Assembly: GCA_947462335.1 (NCBI GenBank)
Contig: OX381707.1
Location: forward strand, 79,136,610 to 79,200,609
Length of the DNA stretch: 64,000 bases
DNA from: Harmothoe impar
Lineage: Eukaryota; Annelida; Polychaeta; Phyllodocida; Polynoidae
Reading direction: 5' to 3'
The notes below the pieces were generated by a model that saw only the letters and a list, made by a program, of their open reading frames with translations, was not told the DNA's origin and made no database searches. Position 1 is the stretch's first letter. Every line of letters starts with the position of its first letter. The translations under genes and the position numbers were made by a program. This document shows positions 1 to 10,200 of the stretch, piece after piece.

Positions 1-1411
1 GGCCTTCTGAACAACCCTAGGGAAAAACTCGCGTACTAGCCGCACCCCCAACTCACCTACTGACTTACAAGTACCGGTAAGTACCGTTACGACTGCCCCC
101 CCCTCCCTCAGTAGAGCTGGACAGTAACAACTTTCTCTGAGGGAGGGCATCACTCTGTTTGTCTGCACACGGGTAAAGCCCAAAGTGTGAAAACCGCCAC
201 AAATACAACAATAAATGCCTGCTCTTATGTAGTTTGTGAAATACCCACACAACGGATTCATGAAATGAAGACCAGGTAGGCGTATTGCATGTAATGTTAC
301 CTAGTGTTGATACAATAAAACGATTTAGAAATAATCCTACAGAAGCTCCCCCCCCCCCCAACACACCACCCATGTTTCAGCGCGATGTGACTGGTCACAC
401 CAGCCACACCCATGTCCCCCCTCCCCTCCCCCGTCATGGACACGGCTGCTGTGCTGAGAGTGAAAGCTAGGGGGGATGGTGACGGCGTACGGCAGGAGGG
501 TTCCTGGTGGACATATAGCCTTTTGAAGCTATGGGTGGGGGTAGCTGGGATAAGTCGGGGGTTGTGTGTTGGTTCATTTTGAAAAATCAATTTTGAAAAA
601 CTTGCGTATAAGCCGCACCCCGACTTCGGACTGCTTCTATTGGCCGCACTGGCATACTAGCCGCGGCTTCTACGCAAGGTTTTATGGTAGCTCATTTTTA
701 TTTTCAATACACAAGCTAGCGAATTCTGTTCCAAAAGGGATATTGGTAAAACAACCCCTTAGTATCAAGGAGCAGATAAACACAACTCCTCACCAATACC
801 TAAACGTTAACATCCATGGCCAAAAGCACCTGGTTACTGTATGGTTAGTGATCTTGGTGATTTCCTTCAATTTATAAATGAGCAAAGAAACTTACAATCC
901 ATCATTCTGGTCTTCCTTAGATGCTGTTCCTTTAGCGGGTTTCCCTGCACGTTTTTCTCTGTAGAAAGGAAAGGAAAAACTTGTGAAACATTTTTTTGAG
1001 GGGCTCCAATTCTTTCATTTCAATATCTATTGTTCTGCCAAATAGGTAGACCTTAAAAAGAAAGAATTGTGTTCTGGTACCATAGTCAAAAGTAAACAGG
1101 GTCAGTAGGACCTTTTTTTTTTTTACCAATACTGTAAAATCAAAAACGCTAAAAATATCATAAATTGTTAAATTAGGGTCAGGCCCCAAAAAACGTAGGG
1201 TCGGCCGGAGTACCACACACAACTTTGTACATGTATTCTAATCATTCTAATTGTATACGGAGTTATTAACAATGTCCCATTCACACCAGCTTTATGGGGA
1301 GTAGAGGCTATAGTTCACAAATCTTGGCAAGGTCAGTCAGGGTGTAGTTCAAGAATACATTTGGAGAAAAGAATGTGGCAATACCAGGCCGCGACTTGCC
1401 ACTTATTTATA

Positions 1412-2105
1412 GGCCACCCTTTAAAAAAAGTTTGTTTCAGGTGGACCGGCCGGGTGACTTTTTTCCCCAGGTCCCCGGCCTTTTTTTTTTTTTTTGGTCA
1501 GAGTGAATCATATAGGCAGAAACTGCTGACTGAGCACTTATCTTTGGTGACAGATAAGGTCCGCCTGCCTCATGGCCGGGTAGAAGTCTCATTTAGCCAT
1601 TCCCACATGTTACCTAAACGTTCACATATGTACATGGGCAATTTAGACAATGGATGATCAGGCCAAATACGGCCAAATACGGTAGGGACAAATGCTTTAC
1701 GCCCCCAAATTCAGTTTTTGTCCAAATTGGCAACCTGCGGGTTGTGAGCGTATCAGGACCGGAATCAAATCAGCTTTCATTTGATACCAAACATGCCTAT
1801 ATACAGATATGCAATGTCTAGTTACCCAGGTACAGGGGCGGATTTAGGGGGGGGGCGGACCCGGCGTGCGCCCCCCCTATTTTTCTGTATATTTTAATTT
1901 GGCAATTTCCAATACCCCCAGTACATTGCCTATTTCACGCCCCCCCTTTTCCAAAATCCTGGATCCGCCCCTGAGGTATCCAGTGAGAACGATGTGTCAA
2001 ACATTTTACCAAAAAAAAAATCGAAAAAAAAGAATTTGCGGCCGACCGGGTGAGTTTTTTTAGCCCATCCGCTCCACCAGAAACAAACTTTTTTTATGTG
2101 TGGCC
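1412..2105. mobile_element. Non-autonomous DNA transposon with ~45-bp TIRs
   Basis: The left end reads GGCCACCCTTTAAAAAAAG, followed by TTTGTTTCAGGTGGACCGG. The reverse complement of the right end (2060-2105) reads GGCCACACATAAAAAAAG, followed by TTTGTTTCTGGTGGAGCGG. These are imperfect terminal inverted repeats over about 45 bp. No ORF of transposase type is visible. A second MITE (1833-1973) is nested inside. The same GGCCA/A-run/GTTTGTTTCAGGT terminus recurs at 14154-14427. Flanks are TA/TTA-rich, so the target duplication is ambiguous. Confidence 0.6.
1833..1973. mobile_element. MITE with CAGGGGCGGATYYAGG termini
   Basis: This is a 141-bp palindromic element. It starts CAGGGGCGGATTTAGG and ends CCTGGATCCGCCCCTG, with subterminal runs of G and C. 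A 5-bp AGGTA lies directly on both sides (1828-1832 and 1974-1978). CAG ends of this type are common in hAT-related MITEs, but those normally duplicate 8 bp, so superfamily assignment is uncertain. It is nested in the 1412-2105 element. Confidence 0.7.
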
Positions 2106-2328
2106 TTAGTATCACAGGTCTACTACTGCCGCACCGGTGAGATCCCATCTGCCAGCTACGCCAAATGTACTGTACCATGCCAGGGGCCTGTGCCAAAGGG
2201 GATATAGTGCACCTTCTTTACAGTTAAGATCCACATTGATGTGAACAATGGGAAAAGTAGAGGTAAGACTAACTATAAAGACTTTGGTTTGTTGGGGGAG
2301 GGGGGAAGGTTGTGATTAATACAGTTAC

Positions 2329-5300
2329 CTCTTTGGCGCAGGTGGATTACTACGATCGGCAGGTGGTTTCCTTTTTGGTGCTTCTTTTTCTTTAGTCCAC
2401 GGAAATCGTGACGGCAACGCACCCTCTTTCAAGAACCTCCTTGAGTGGTGTGCCAAACGAGGCTTGAAGTCTGTCTCGACAAAATGGTCTGAGCACAGGA
2501 ATGCACCAGCAAGCTGGAAGGGATATAAAACAACATATTATTTCAAATCTTTATATGTGATGATGACACGTGTAAAGCAGGGGCCCAAAGAGACAGTTGT
2601 GAAGGACCACAATTAACTTAAAGATAAATGCAGAAAATATCTATCCCTCTTGTCAGGGGGAACAAATTTTGCAGTAAATTCCCGCATGAAACCCGCAAAA
2701 AATCTCAAAATCTGGAACCCATGTGTAGGGTGTGTGTATAGAATTACAGGTATCGTCATGGTCATTGTCACTATATTTCTATTTCTTCTGTCATTTGGTA
2801 TGAGGCCTATGTCCCATGTATATAGACCTCTCACAACCCCTACCACTTTAAGGACAGATGTCGCTAAAATATGGCATTTGTCGTAACTCGCCGGGGCTGC
2901 ATTGGTGCATCATGCCCATCCTTCGGGAGTGTCTCAACCAAATAGGGTCGGCATGATGCTTGAATGCAGGTGGTGGGGTTGATCTGCTGCACTGGTGATT
3001 TGTTTGTAGAGGAGACTTACTCAAGATTCAATTTTTCATAAGTAAAAAGGTAGTCCATTAATGTAGCAGCGACCTGTGGGGCCCCCTAGCTTTCACTCTC
3101 AGCACAGCAGCCGTGTCCATGGATGGGGAGGGGAGGGGGGACATGGGTGCGGCTGGTGTGACCACTGGATGATCGTATCCAGGATGATCGAATCTAATGA
3201 GATCAGCCAAAAGATAGAAATCCCGCTTCACTGGCGAGTTGCTCGCCAGTGCTGCATTCATCAGGGTTCTCCGCACATAGGGATTACCCAGGTGGGCCGC
3301 CTGTATGCTTTTTACAGCCGCCTGTATGAAATAACCCCCAGAATCCCCGCCTGTGTGCTCTCAGCTATCCATAGGTTTTTGAATTTTGTAAATACTCCAA
3401 TTAGAGCAGAAGTTGTGCCTATTTTAACAATTTCTTTTAAAAAATCTACCAAAATGTATTGAAAAATACCAATTTACATTCATTGTTTTTCAAAATTTTC
3501 TTGGAGGGGTCACACCAAATCCCCTTATAGGCCGCGATGATTGACATAATCAAAATTTACGTGAAATGCACGGTGTGCTTTTTCATCCTGCGTGAATCAC
3601 GACGACCAAGGGCATGATACAATAAGGCATTATGGCGTCCTTTAAGTGTTAAGTAGACCATATCTGGAGTAAATTGCCAAAAAAAAAGCTCTGGTGCAAA
3701 GGATTTTGCCAAAAACTGGTAAATTTTGGTGAGCACTCTTGGCATTTTAGTGGAAAATACTGTTAGGGTGATTTTGTGGTAAAGTACCCTTGCCAGCCAC
3801 ACACGTGTGTATGCAAAACAGGGAATAAAGCTGTGAAACCTTTTTTAATAACAGTAGTGATGTTTTTTTCTTGTTCATTATGATCATACTATAATTAAGT
3901 TTGCCTATATCTCAATGGTCTAGGCTATACTAAGTATTCAATTTGATAATATATTGGAAATTGTGCCATCCTTTACGTACCCAGTAGGGAAAAAAGTGAT
4001 AAATAAACAAGCCCTTGTATTTGCTAATACAGCACAGAAACTATCATGGATAGGCCTATAGCCTACTCCCAAATTCCCTTTACCCTGCAGGCCTAGGCCC
4101 CTACTCTGGTTGCTAGGCCAGTAGCCTCACCGCTATGTAGGCTTCCAAAAATCTTCCATTTCTCGTAGGAAGTTTATTTTCTGGGGGAATGGGGTCTTGA
4201 ACCTTTGAGATTTAAATTGGATTGTAACTTTGGTTCTAGTTGGAGTATTTACAAAATTCCTTCAGTTCTGGAAAGCCCAGATTCTAAGTGACACTGTCAT
4301 CGTCAAGGGGCCATTCAAATATTATGTAATACAAGAGGGGGAGGGGGGTCCAGAGATTGGTTACAGGGGGTAGGGGGGAGGGTAAAGCTCAGAGTTACAT
4401 AATATTCTTTGAAGTTTGAGCAATGTAGGCCTATGTCATTGTCATTTGGTTGTATACACACCAACACTGAAGGAAGTTATGCAGTATGGAACTTTTATTA
4501 TGAATGATCTGATTCATAATACTTCGGTTATAAAAAAGAGATTACTAGCGGTGGGGGGGGGGCTCGGTGAATTTCCCAAAATGGCAATTTTAACCTTGAC
4601 CCCCCAAGCCCCCTCCCCGACTACATTCAGATTTTGAGAAATGCCACCCCCCCCCTCCCCCCCGAAAAAAAAGATTCTCCTATCACTACCGCATCTTGTG
4701 AATAACCCGCACCCCGACTTTGGGGAAATCCTATAACCCACACTAAGAGTCTGAGTGGTCCTAGCCTAATATATGACTCTACCCTAAATAGACTTCAATA
4801 TGGAGCGCTTGATGGGGGGGGGGGGTCCCCATGTTCCATGTCGATTTTAAGAAATGGCCATGTCGTCATATCGGTTTTAGGAAATGCCACCAAGGCCAAA
4901 AACGGCCCATGTCGCCGTGTCAAATTTAAGGGTCTAGGGCCATTAATATCCGGGGGGGGGGGGGGGGGTCTTGACTTTTGTTACGTAATCGGGGGAGGGG
5001 GGGCACGGCCAAGTGTTACACTGTGTTACAAGGGGGGAGGGGGTGTCATTCCTGGTGGGACTGAGAAACATCAGTGCTGACAAACCTACCTGTGGCTCCA
5101 GAGGGGTAAAAGTTATCACACATTATGATTTTTTTAAATTTACGTCCCAGTTTTTTTCAAAAGTTTCCCAAGTGTATCCCTCACCCTTCTCCACACCTTT
5201 GGAAATTGGTAACTTCAGATATACATGAATTACTGGTAATACACGGGTAAAATGGTTATCTGGAGTCATAGTACCGGTAGACTTCCTGAGTTGTATCAAA

Positions 5301-7031
5301 GATAGGCCAAAAATCTGCCAGAATACATCGATGTGAAGTTAGAATGTAAAACCTTTCTTCGAGTATGCATCGGACCTGCTTGAGTTCTAGCCTATGTATC
5401 AGACCTGTCCAAAGGTAGAAGACCCCCAAATTCTCTAAAACCAGAGATGCCACTCACTAGTCGACAAGATTTGGAGATTTTGGTCAACTATTCTTAGGAA
5501 ATTAATATAACTCATGACAGAAATTCCAGTGGAAAAGTAGGAATTACTGGAAAGGTAGGAAAGTGGCATCTCTGCTAACCACACACCACAGCCCCTTAAA
5601 AGACACAAATCTAAAAGTAGTTTACTATGAAATGTTGCCTATTTGTTAGACTATTCTATTGTAGGGACTAGGATGGCTCATTGATTTTCAAAATGGCGCA
5701 TTGTTCTTACAAATGAGTGCGCCATTGTCCCATTGCAAAAAATCCTGTCAAAATCCCTGATCTGTATTCATGACAATATTACATGGACACAATGCCATAC
5801 CGACCTTCCAATGGTCTTGTCTCACACCCGTAATAGGCCTAGTGACAGCCACTGTGATAGTGGATGAGTGATAGTCTGATACACGACTATGTTGTGAATT
5901 TGACAGTGGGTGACACACCAGACCACATAGACTAGAGTAGACTTAGACATTGCACTCTGCAGACTTACTCCGGTCAAAGTTCGCTCACTTTAGGGAGTGT
6001 TCATTTATTATTTACAGGGGGGGGGGGGTGGTGGGTTTGGGGGGGGGGGGCGTAAAAATTTCCGACCCCTTCTGAGGGGGGGGGCGTAAAAAATTCTGAC
6101 CCCTCTTGAGGGGGGGGGGCGTAAAAATTTAAGCCCCTTTTTTTAGCCAAAAAGCCCGCGCGTTACTATAGTTCAAAGGGGGGGGGGGGCGAAAATTTTT
6201 CGGCGCCTTCGCCGAGGGGGGCGCAAAACGTTACAAGGGGGGGGGGGGGCGTAAAAAATGTTCGCCCCTCCGCGCCAAATCTCACCACAACCCCCCCCCC
6301 TGTAATTTATAAATGAACACTCCCTTATATCTGTCAGAATACAAAACCATGATAGTAGGCCTAGTATCACTGTCAGTTCTCCCGAGTTGATATGGGTGTG
6401 GACCACTAAATTTGACATGGCGACATGGCCGTTTTTGGGCCTAGTCCAGCTAGTGACATGCGACATGAGGAATATTAGAGATAGTGACATGGGACATGAA
6501 CATTTCTTTAAATCACATGGCTATTTCTTAAAATCGACAGGGCGACATGGTCATTTCTTAAAATCGACATGGGAAATTGGGACCCCCCCATCCAGTCTGT
6601 CCAGACCCCCGTTGATGTAAACACTGCTAGACAGTCACTGACAGTAGGCTCGGACCTAAGACTAAACAGTGTTAGGTCCGAGCCTACTGTCAGTGACTGA
6701 GTAGTGAGTAGGCCTAACACAAATAGATCGTAGAGGCTCGAACTGTCTTTGGGGACGGAGGGAAGAGGTGGGTTTCTTGACTTAAACACTAACAGCCCGG
6801 ACCTACTACTAGTACTAGTGACAGTGCCCGGGTGACAGTGACAGTGTCAAATGTCAAATTCCGGTAGGTCAATAAAACTAAATAACTTACCTTAAATTTC
6901 GGTCCAGGATCTCTCATGCTCAGCCATATCCATTGTTTCAATAACCTTTTGTCTTTGGGGAACTGGTGAGTGGTTTTACCTTCCAATTCGCCGGTGTTTG
7001 TACCGCAGAGCGGCACCGCACACGTCGGCAT
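2329..7031 (-). CDS. THAP-domain zinc-finger protein, first two coding exons (partial)
   Basis: Exon 1 is 7031-6891 (47 codons, ATG at 7031, Met-Pro start as in THAP proteins), with donor AAG/GTAAGT. Exon 2 is 2513-2329 (61 codons plus 2 nt), with acceptor CTTCCAG and donor AG/GTAACT. Joined residues show the C2CH THAP zinc site: Cys4, Cys9, Cys54 and His57. Also present are the invariant Trp34 and Pro25 (HQFP) and an AVPTIF-like box, ALPSRF, at 79-84. A basic Lys/Arg-rich stretch (about 90-99) follows and may be a nuclear signal. THAP domains bind DNA in the nucleus. Downstream domains are missing, so I cannot tell a host THAP regulator from a domesticated or P-element-like transposase. The exons are split by a 4.4-kb intron full of repeats. 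The gene is divergent from the DHRS4-like gene. Confidence 0.85.
4308..4412. mobile_element. Possible short MITE with TTCAAATATTATGTAA ends
   Basis: TTCAAATATTATGTAA near 4313-4329 faces its near complement TTACATAATATTCTTTGAA at 4395-4412. The interior is G-rich. The arms are short and no target duplication is clear, so this is a weak call. Confidence 0.35.
4828..6590. repeat. Inverted repeat pair with CGACATGGCCATTTCTTAAAATCGACATGG motifs
   Basis: 4828-4925 and 6406-6590 match in opposite orientation through motifs such as TTTGACATGGCGACATGG, GCCGTTTTTGG and ATTTCTTAAAATCGACATGG. The second copy contains the last motif more than once. Between the arms lie G-runs and the 5993-6324 MITE. The pair may be two insertions of one family. 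Confidence 0.5.
5993..6324. mobile_element. TTA-flanked MITE (Harbinger-like)
   Basis: The element begins GGGAGTGTTCATTTAT and ends ATAAATGAACACTCCC. It is flanked on both sides by TTA (5990-5992 and 6325-6327). A 3-bp TTA target duplication is typical of PIF/Harbinger elements. The interior is made of G-runs of 9-13 bases alternating with CGTAAAAATTT-like segments. There is no coding capacity. Confidence 0.7.
6632..6699. repeat. Perfect 28-bp stem, 12-nt loop inverted repeat
   Basis: The left arm, 6632-6659 (starts CAGTCACTGACAGTAGG), is perfectly complementary to 6672-6699. The 12-nt loop is GACTAAACAGTG. It lies in THAP intron 1, about 190 bp from the exon 1 donor. It could be a hairpin remnant of a transposon end, a cruciform-forming site or a small-RNA precursor. 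Confidence 0.8.
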
Positions 7032-7191
7032 TTTGACCCTGAACCGGCTGACCGACGCGACGCTAGTACGGCAGTTGCCTCGTTTTGAGTTTTCGCTGGT
7101 ATTTAGTGAATAGCCGCAATCGCCGATACCAGCGGAATTCGATCGCAGCGCCACCGTTGTGTGAAAGGGGTGAATTAAACTGGTATCTGTC
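7032..7191. promoter_or_regulatory. Putative bidirectional promoter between THAP and DHRS4-like genes
   Basis: This 160-bp gap separates the THAP ATG (minus strand, 7031) from the candidate DHRS4 ATG (plus strand, 7192). It is visibly richer in CpG than the surrounding DNA, with repeated GCG, CGA and CGC around 7050-7075 and 7110-7155. No TATA box is evident, which fits a CpG-type divergent promoter. It contains a small inverted repeat, CGCTGGTAT ... ATACCAGCG. The start sites are not known. Confidence 0.5.
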
Positions 7192-7232
7192 ATGGCTAAG
7201 TATGACTTGCCACACAGAAATACAGACATAGG
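7192..7232 (+). CDS. Tentative first coding exon of the DHRS4-like gene
   Basis: ATG at 7192 opens 13 codons plus GG, then a GT donor at 7233. The GG joins the G at 7335 to rebuild the Gly of GIGF in the correct phase. The peptide MAKYDLPHRNTDIG resembles the family only in the TD.GIG turn and lacks the preceding V-x-x-V-T-A strand. The phase match and divergent-promoter position support it. The missing beta strand argues for a different upstream exon. Confidence 0.35.
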
Positions 7233-10200
7233 GTGAGGTCCTTTATCATTATTCACACTAAGACTTGAGTTGCAAAATACCATTTACACCAAAAAGGTAC
7301 TTTATGTCTTGCTCTATGACTGTCCTTTTTTCAGGATTGGTTTTTCAATTGCCCGTCAACTTGGCATCGATGGAGCTAAGGTAGGAGCAATTTTTGCCTC
7401 TGAGAAACTGAAGGAGACAGTACACTGTAAAAATATTCTGTTGAATATGCACAGAGAATCAATATGATTTCGGTGAGCCAGTGTAAAGTCAATCAATTTT
7501 ACTTTTGATATCTGTAATCATGTACAGTGCAACACAGTCTATTCATTTACAGTGAGGCTACATTTTGTAAAATCTTCCATTGAATATAGAAAGAATCAGT
7601 GTAAAATCTTACGGTTGATAATCATAATATATGATTACTTTTTGGGTAATGTAAAATCGATCAATTTTACTTTGAATATCCGTAATCTATATTTCAGTAC
7701 CAACAATATTTTGACAGTTTATTTATGTTCATCTAAGGTGGTGGTGAGTAGCCGCAGACAGGAGAACGTGGACAGAGCGGTGGCAAACCTGGAGGCAGAC
7801 AACATTGACGTGTTTGGTCAGGTGTGTCACGTCGGGAATCCGGAACACAGGGGCAAGCTCATTGAAGAGGTGAGTGTATTCATATGGTATGTGACATTGT
7901 ATAACCCTTTAAGGCTGGCATTATGCCTTAATGCATAATATCCTTGGTTGTCATGACATTAATGCAGCACTGATGAGTAACTCACCAGTGCTGCATTCAA
8001 GCAGCATGCTGACTTCATGACCTTGAGGCTCAGTCTCACAACTTTGTAACAATTGGATGGTCTTTGACCGGGTGACGTCTTTGACCGGGAAATAATATTT
8101 TCAAACTTTATGAAAGGAAACTTCTTTAAAGTTTGTCATATTTATATGTAGGCTCTTTAACATGCATTATAGCATAATGTTTTATTTCTTCCTCTGCCTG
8201 GTCAAAGACATCACTTTCTATATTATGTGGAATTTGAAGAGGTACACTGTCCAAAGTATTATGCAATTATCATCCACACATTTTCTCTTAGAGTAGAGAT
8301 ATGGGAAAAAATGAAAAATAAAAATAGCTTTTTCTAGCCTCCTGGTTGAAGATGTCACCCGGTCAAAGACGTCTCCGGTCAAGGACAATCCAATTGTTAC
8401 AAAGTTGTGAGACTGAGCCATAACCCAAAGGGTCCGTATGGTGCTCCAATGCAGCACAGGCAAGACCCTCACCAGGGTTGCATTGGTGTATCATTACAAC
8501 AAAATAATGTCATCTTTTAGCGGCATGTGTCCTTAAAGCCCCAGCACCCCTATATCCAGGCTGACTACCTGTCCCGGCTCCACTCCGACTGCCACTGGAG
8601 GAGTAGCAAGATCTGCGCCTTTAATGTGATGACAATAATGTTAGCGGCCTCTCATGCAGGGCCATTATACATGTGTGCAGGGAACCGTGCACAGAATGAA
8701 GTTTTCAAACCGATAACCATCATCCATTTATAAAATCATACTTTTATTCTACTCATGTTTTTTTTTTTTTTTTTTTATATTACCGTCCCACATTGTGAAG
8801 GATTCCTCTAATAATGATTGCTGCATAGCATGCATGTCTATCTTATATAATTATCCAGTTCACTAATCCAGGTCATTCAGTCTCAATACGTTGATCTCTA
8901 AAACACAGTCCCAGGGTCAAAATTAATAACATCTGAGCTGCATTAAAAGAGTCACGAATAGACCTGCATCTGAATATTAACAAGAACATCCTTTCTCACT
9001 TTCTATGTATAATGGAGTCTAATGGATATTATGAAGCCTGCATCTGTGACACATTTAGATAACAGTAATGTGCATCTATGATTCGCATGAACCATTTGTA
9101 GCATTATCATCCAACAGGGCCAGGTCGAATGAATTCCTTGACATCAGAGGAGGAGAGAAGCGACCTTCCTCTAGAGGGAAAACAATGCGTAGGGTAGATT
9201 CACCCAAAGATGGACACACACCTTAAGTCGGACACTTTTGACCACATAATTCATTTAGAAACGTGTTAAACGAAACTATATGTTTTTCTTGATAATTATG
9301 AAGGAAATATATATTTAGGATAATTTGACAGAGGTTTGTCAATGTCATATAGTTGGAATATTTTTTGTAATTTTCATGCTAAATTTAACGAACCTAATGA
9401 GAAAGTAGTTTTACTATTTTCCTTATTGTGAGCATATGATTACAGATAAATCATATATGGAGATATTGGATGAAAGCCCTACATTTTCTGAAGCGAACGG
9501 CCAGGACAAGTATTGCTATGTGTTAGCTGATTTCTATTTATACCCAACTTAAATTGACCTTGTAATTTCACCTAAAGTCTGACACTAATTTCACCTTAAG
9601 TCGGACAGTAATTTCCAAGTGTTTCCCTATGTATTAATGAATTCTAACGGGCATCCTATAATGAAATTAAGAAAAAGATGATATAGGATGCAAAGGAGCA
9701 TCCTATGATGCAGGGGAATGTAAATATATTGCATTTACTTGTATGATGGGTTCATCATAGACATCCGCAGTGAACTGTATTAAACACTGTAATAAGCAAT
9801 GCTTACATATATTATTACAGACACAATGATACTAACTATGAATATGGACTTTATAATGTTAATGTAATTTACAATACTCTTTTTTGTACCTGCAGCCACA
9901 GAATTATTGTATTTATCACCTTTAAAAGTGCTCATCTAGGATCTATACATTGCAATCCACCATGGGCAAATCCCAACACCCATGTAGAGGTATTTTACAT
10001 ATACAACTCAGAATATTATGTAATAAACCCTATTCCCACATCATCATGAACATTCCTACCATTTGGAAAAAATAATTTCCTCCATATTTCTTCTTTAAAG
10101 CAGCTTAAAAGTATCCGACTTCAGGTGAATATCTAAATCATGTGTCCGACTTCAGGTGAAATTCATCCTTTTGAGATTCCAATATTCAATGACATATTTG

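Larger units (their letters stand above)
1..2328. other. Transposon-rich DNA downstream of THAP exon 2
   Basis: I see no supportable gene here. The stretch holds inverted-repeat elements (listed separately), homopolymer A/T and C runs, and fragments with GCGTAYWAGCCGCACCCC near positions 31-50 and 602-620. A further fragment with the same core is at 4689-4710. The remaining 3' exons of the minus-strand THAP gene should lie here or beyond the left edge, but I could not identify one. Confidence 0.6.
382..3175. repeat. Inverted pair of ~93-bp repeats flanking THAP exon 2
   Basis: Positions 382-476 and 3083-3175 are near-identical in opposite orientation. Both share the cores GTGACTGGTCACACCAGCC-like, CATGTCCCCCCTCCCC and GCTGCTGTGCTGAGAGTGAA. 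The pair brackets THAP exon 2. They could be two independent insertions of one repeat family or the ends of a larger old element. No target-site duplication was found. Confidence 0.6.
2514..6890 (-). other. Repeat-filled intron 1 of the THAP gene
   Basis: The interval lies between a matched splice donor (6890-6889) and acceptor (2515-2514). I see no exon inside it. It holds fragments of the palindromic TGATGCACCAATGCAGC family (2889-3000 and 3225-3270) and the right arm of the 382/3083 inverted pair. It also holds short GC-rich palindromes, a TTA-flanked MITE (5993-6324), an inverted repeat pair (4828-4925 with 6406-6590), many runs of 8-18 G, and a perfect hairpin (6632-6699). Confidence 0.7.

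Noticed and set aside
2329..7031. Calling the THAP gene a P-element transposase
   Set aside because: Only the THAP domain is visible. No transposase catalytic or GTP-binding region is seen in the window.
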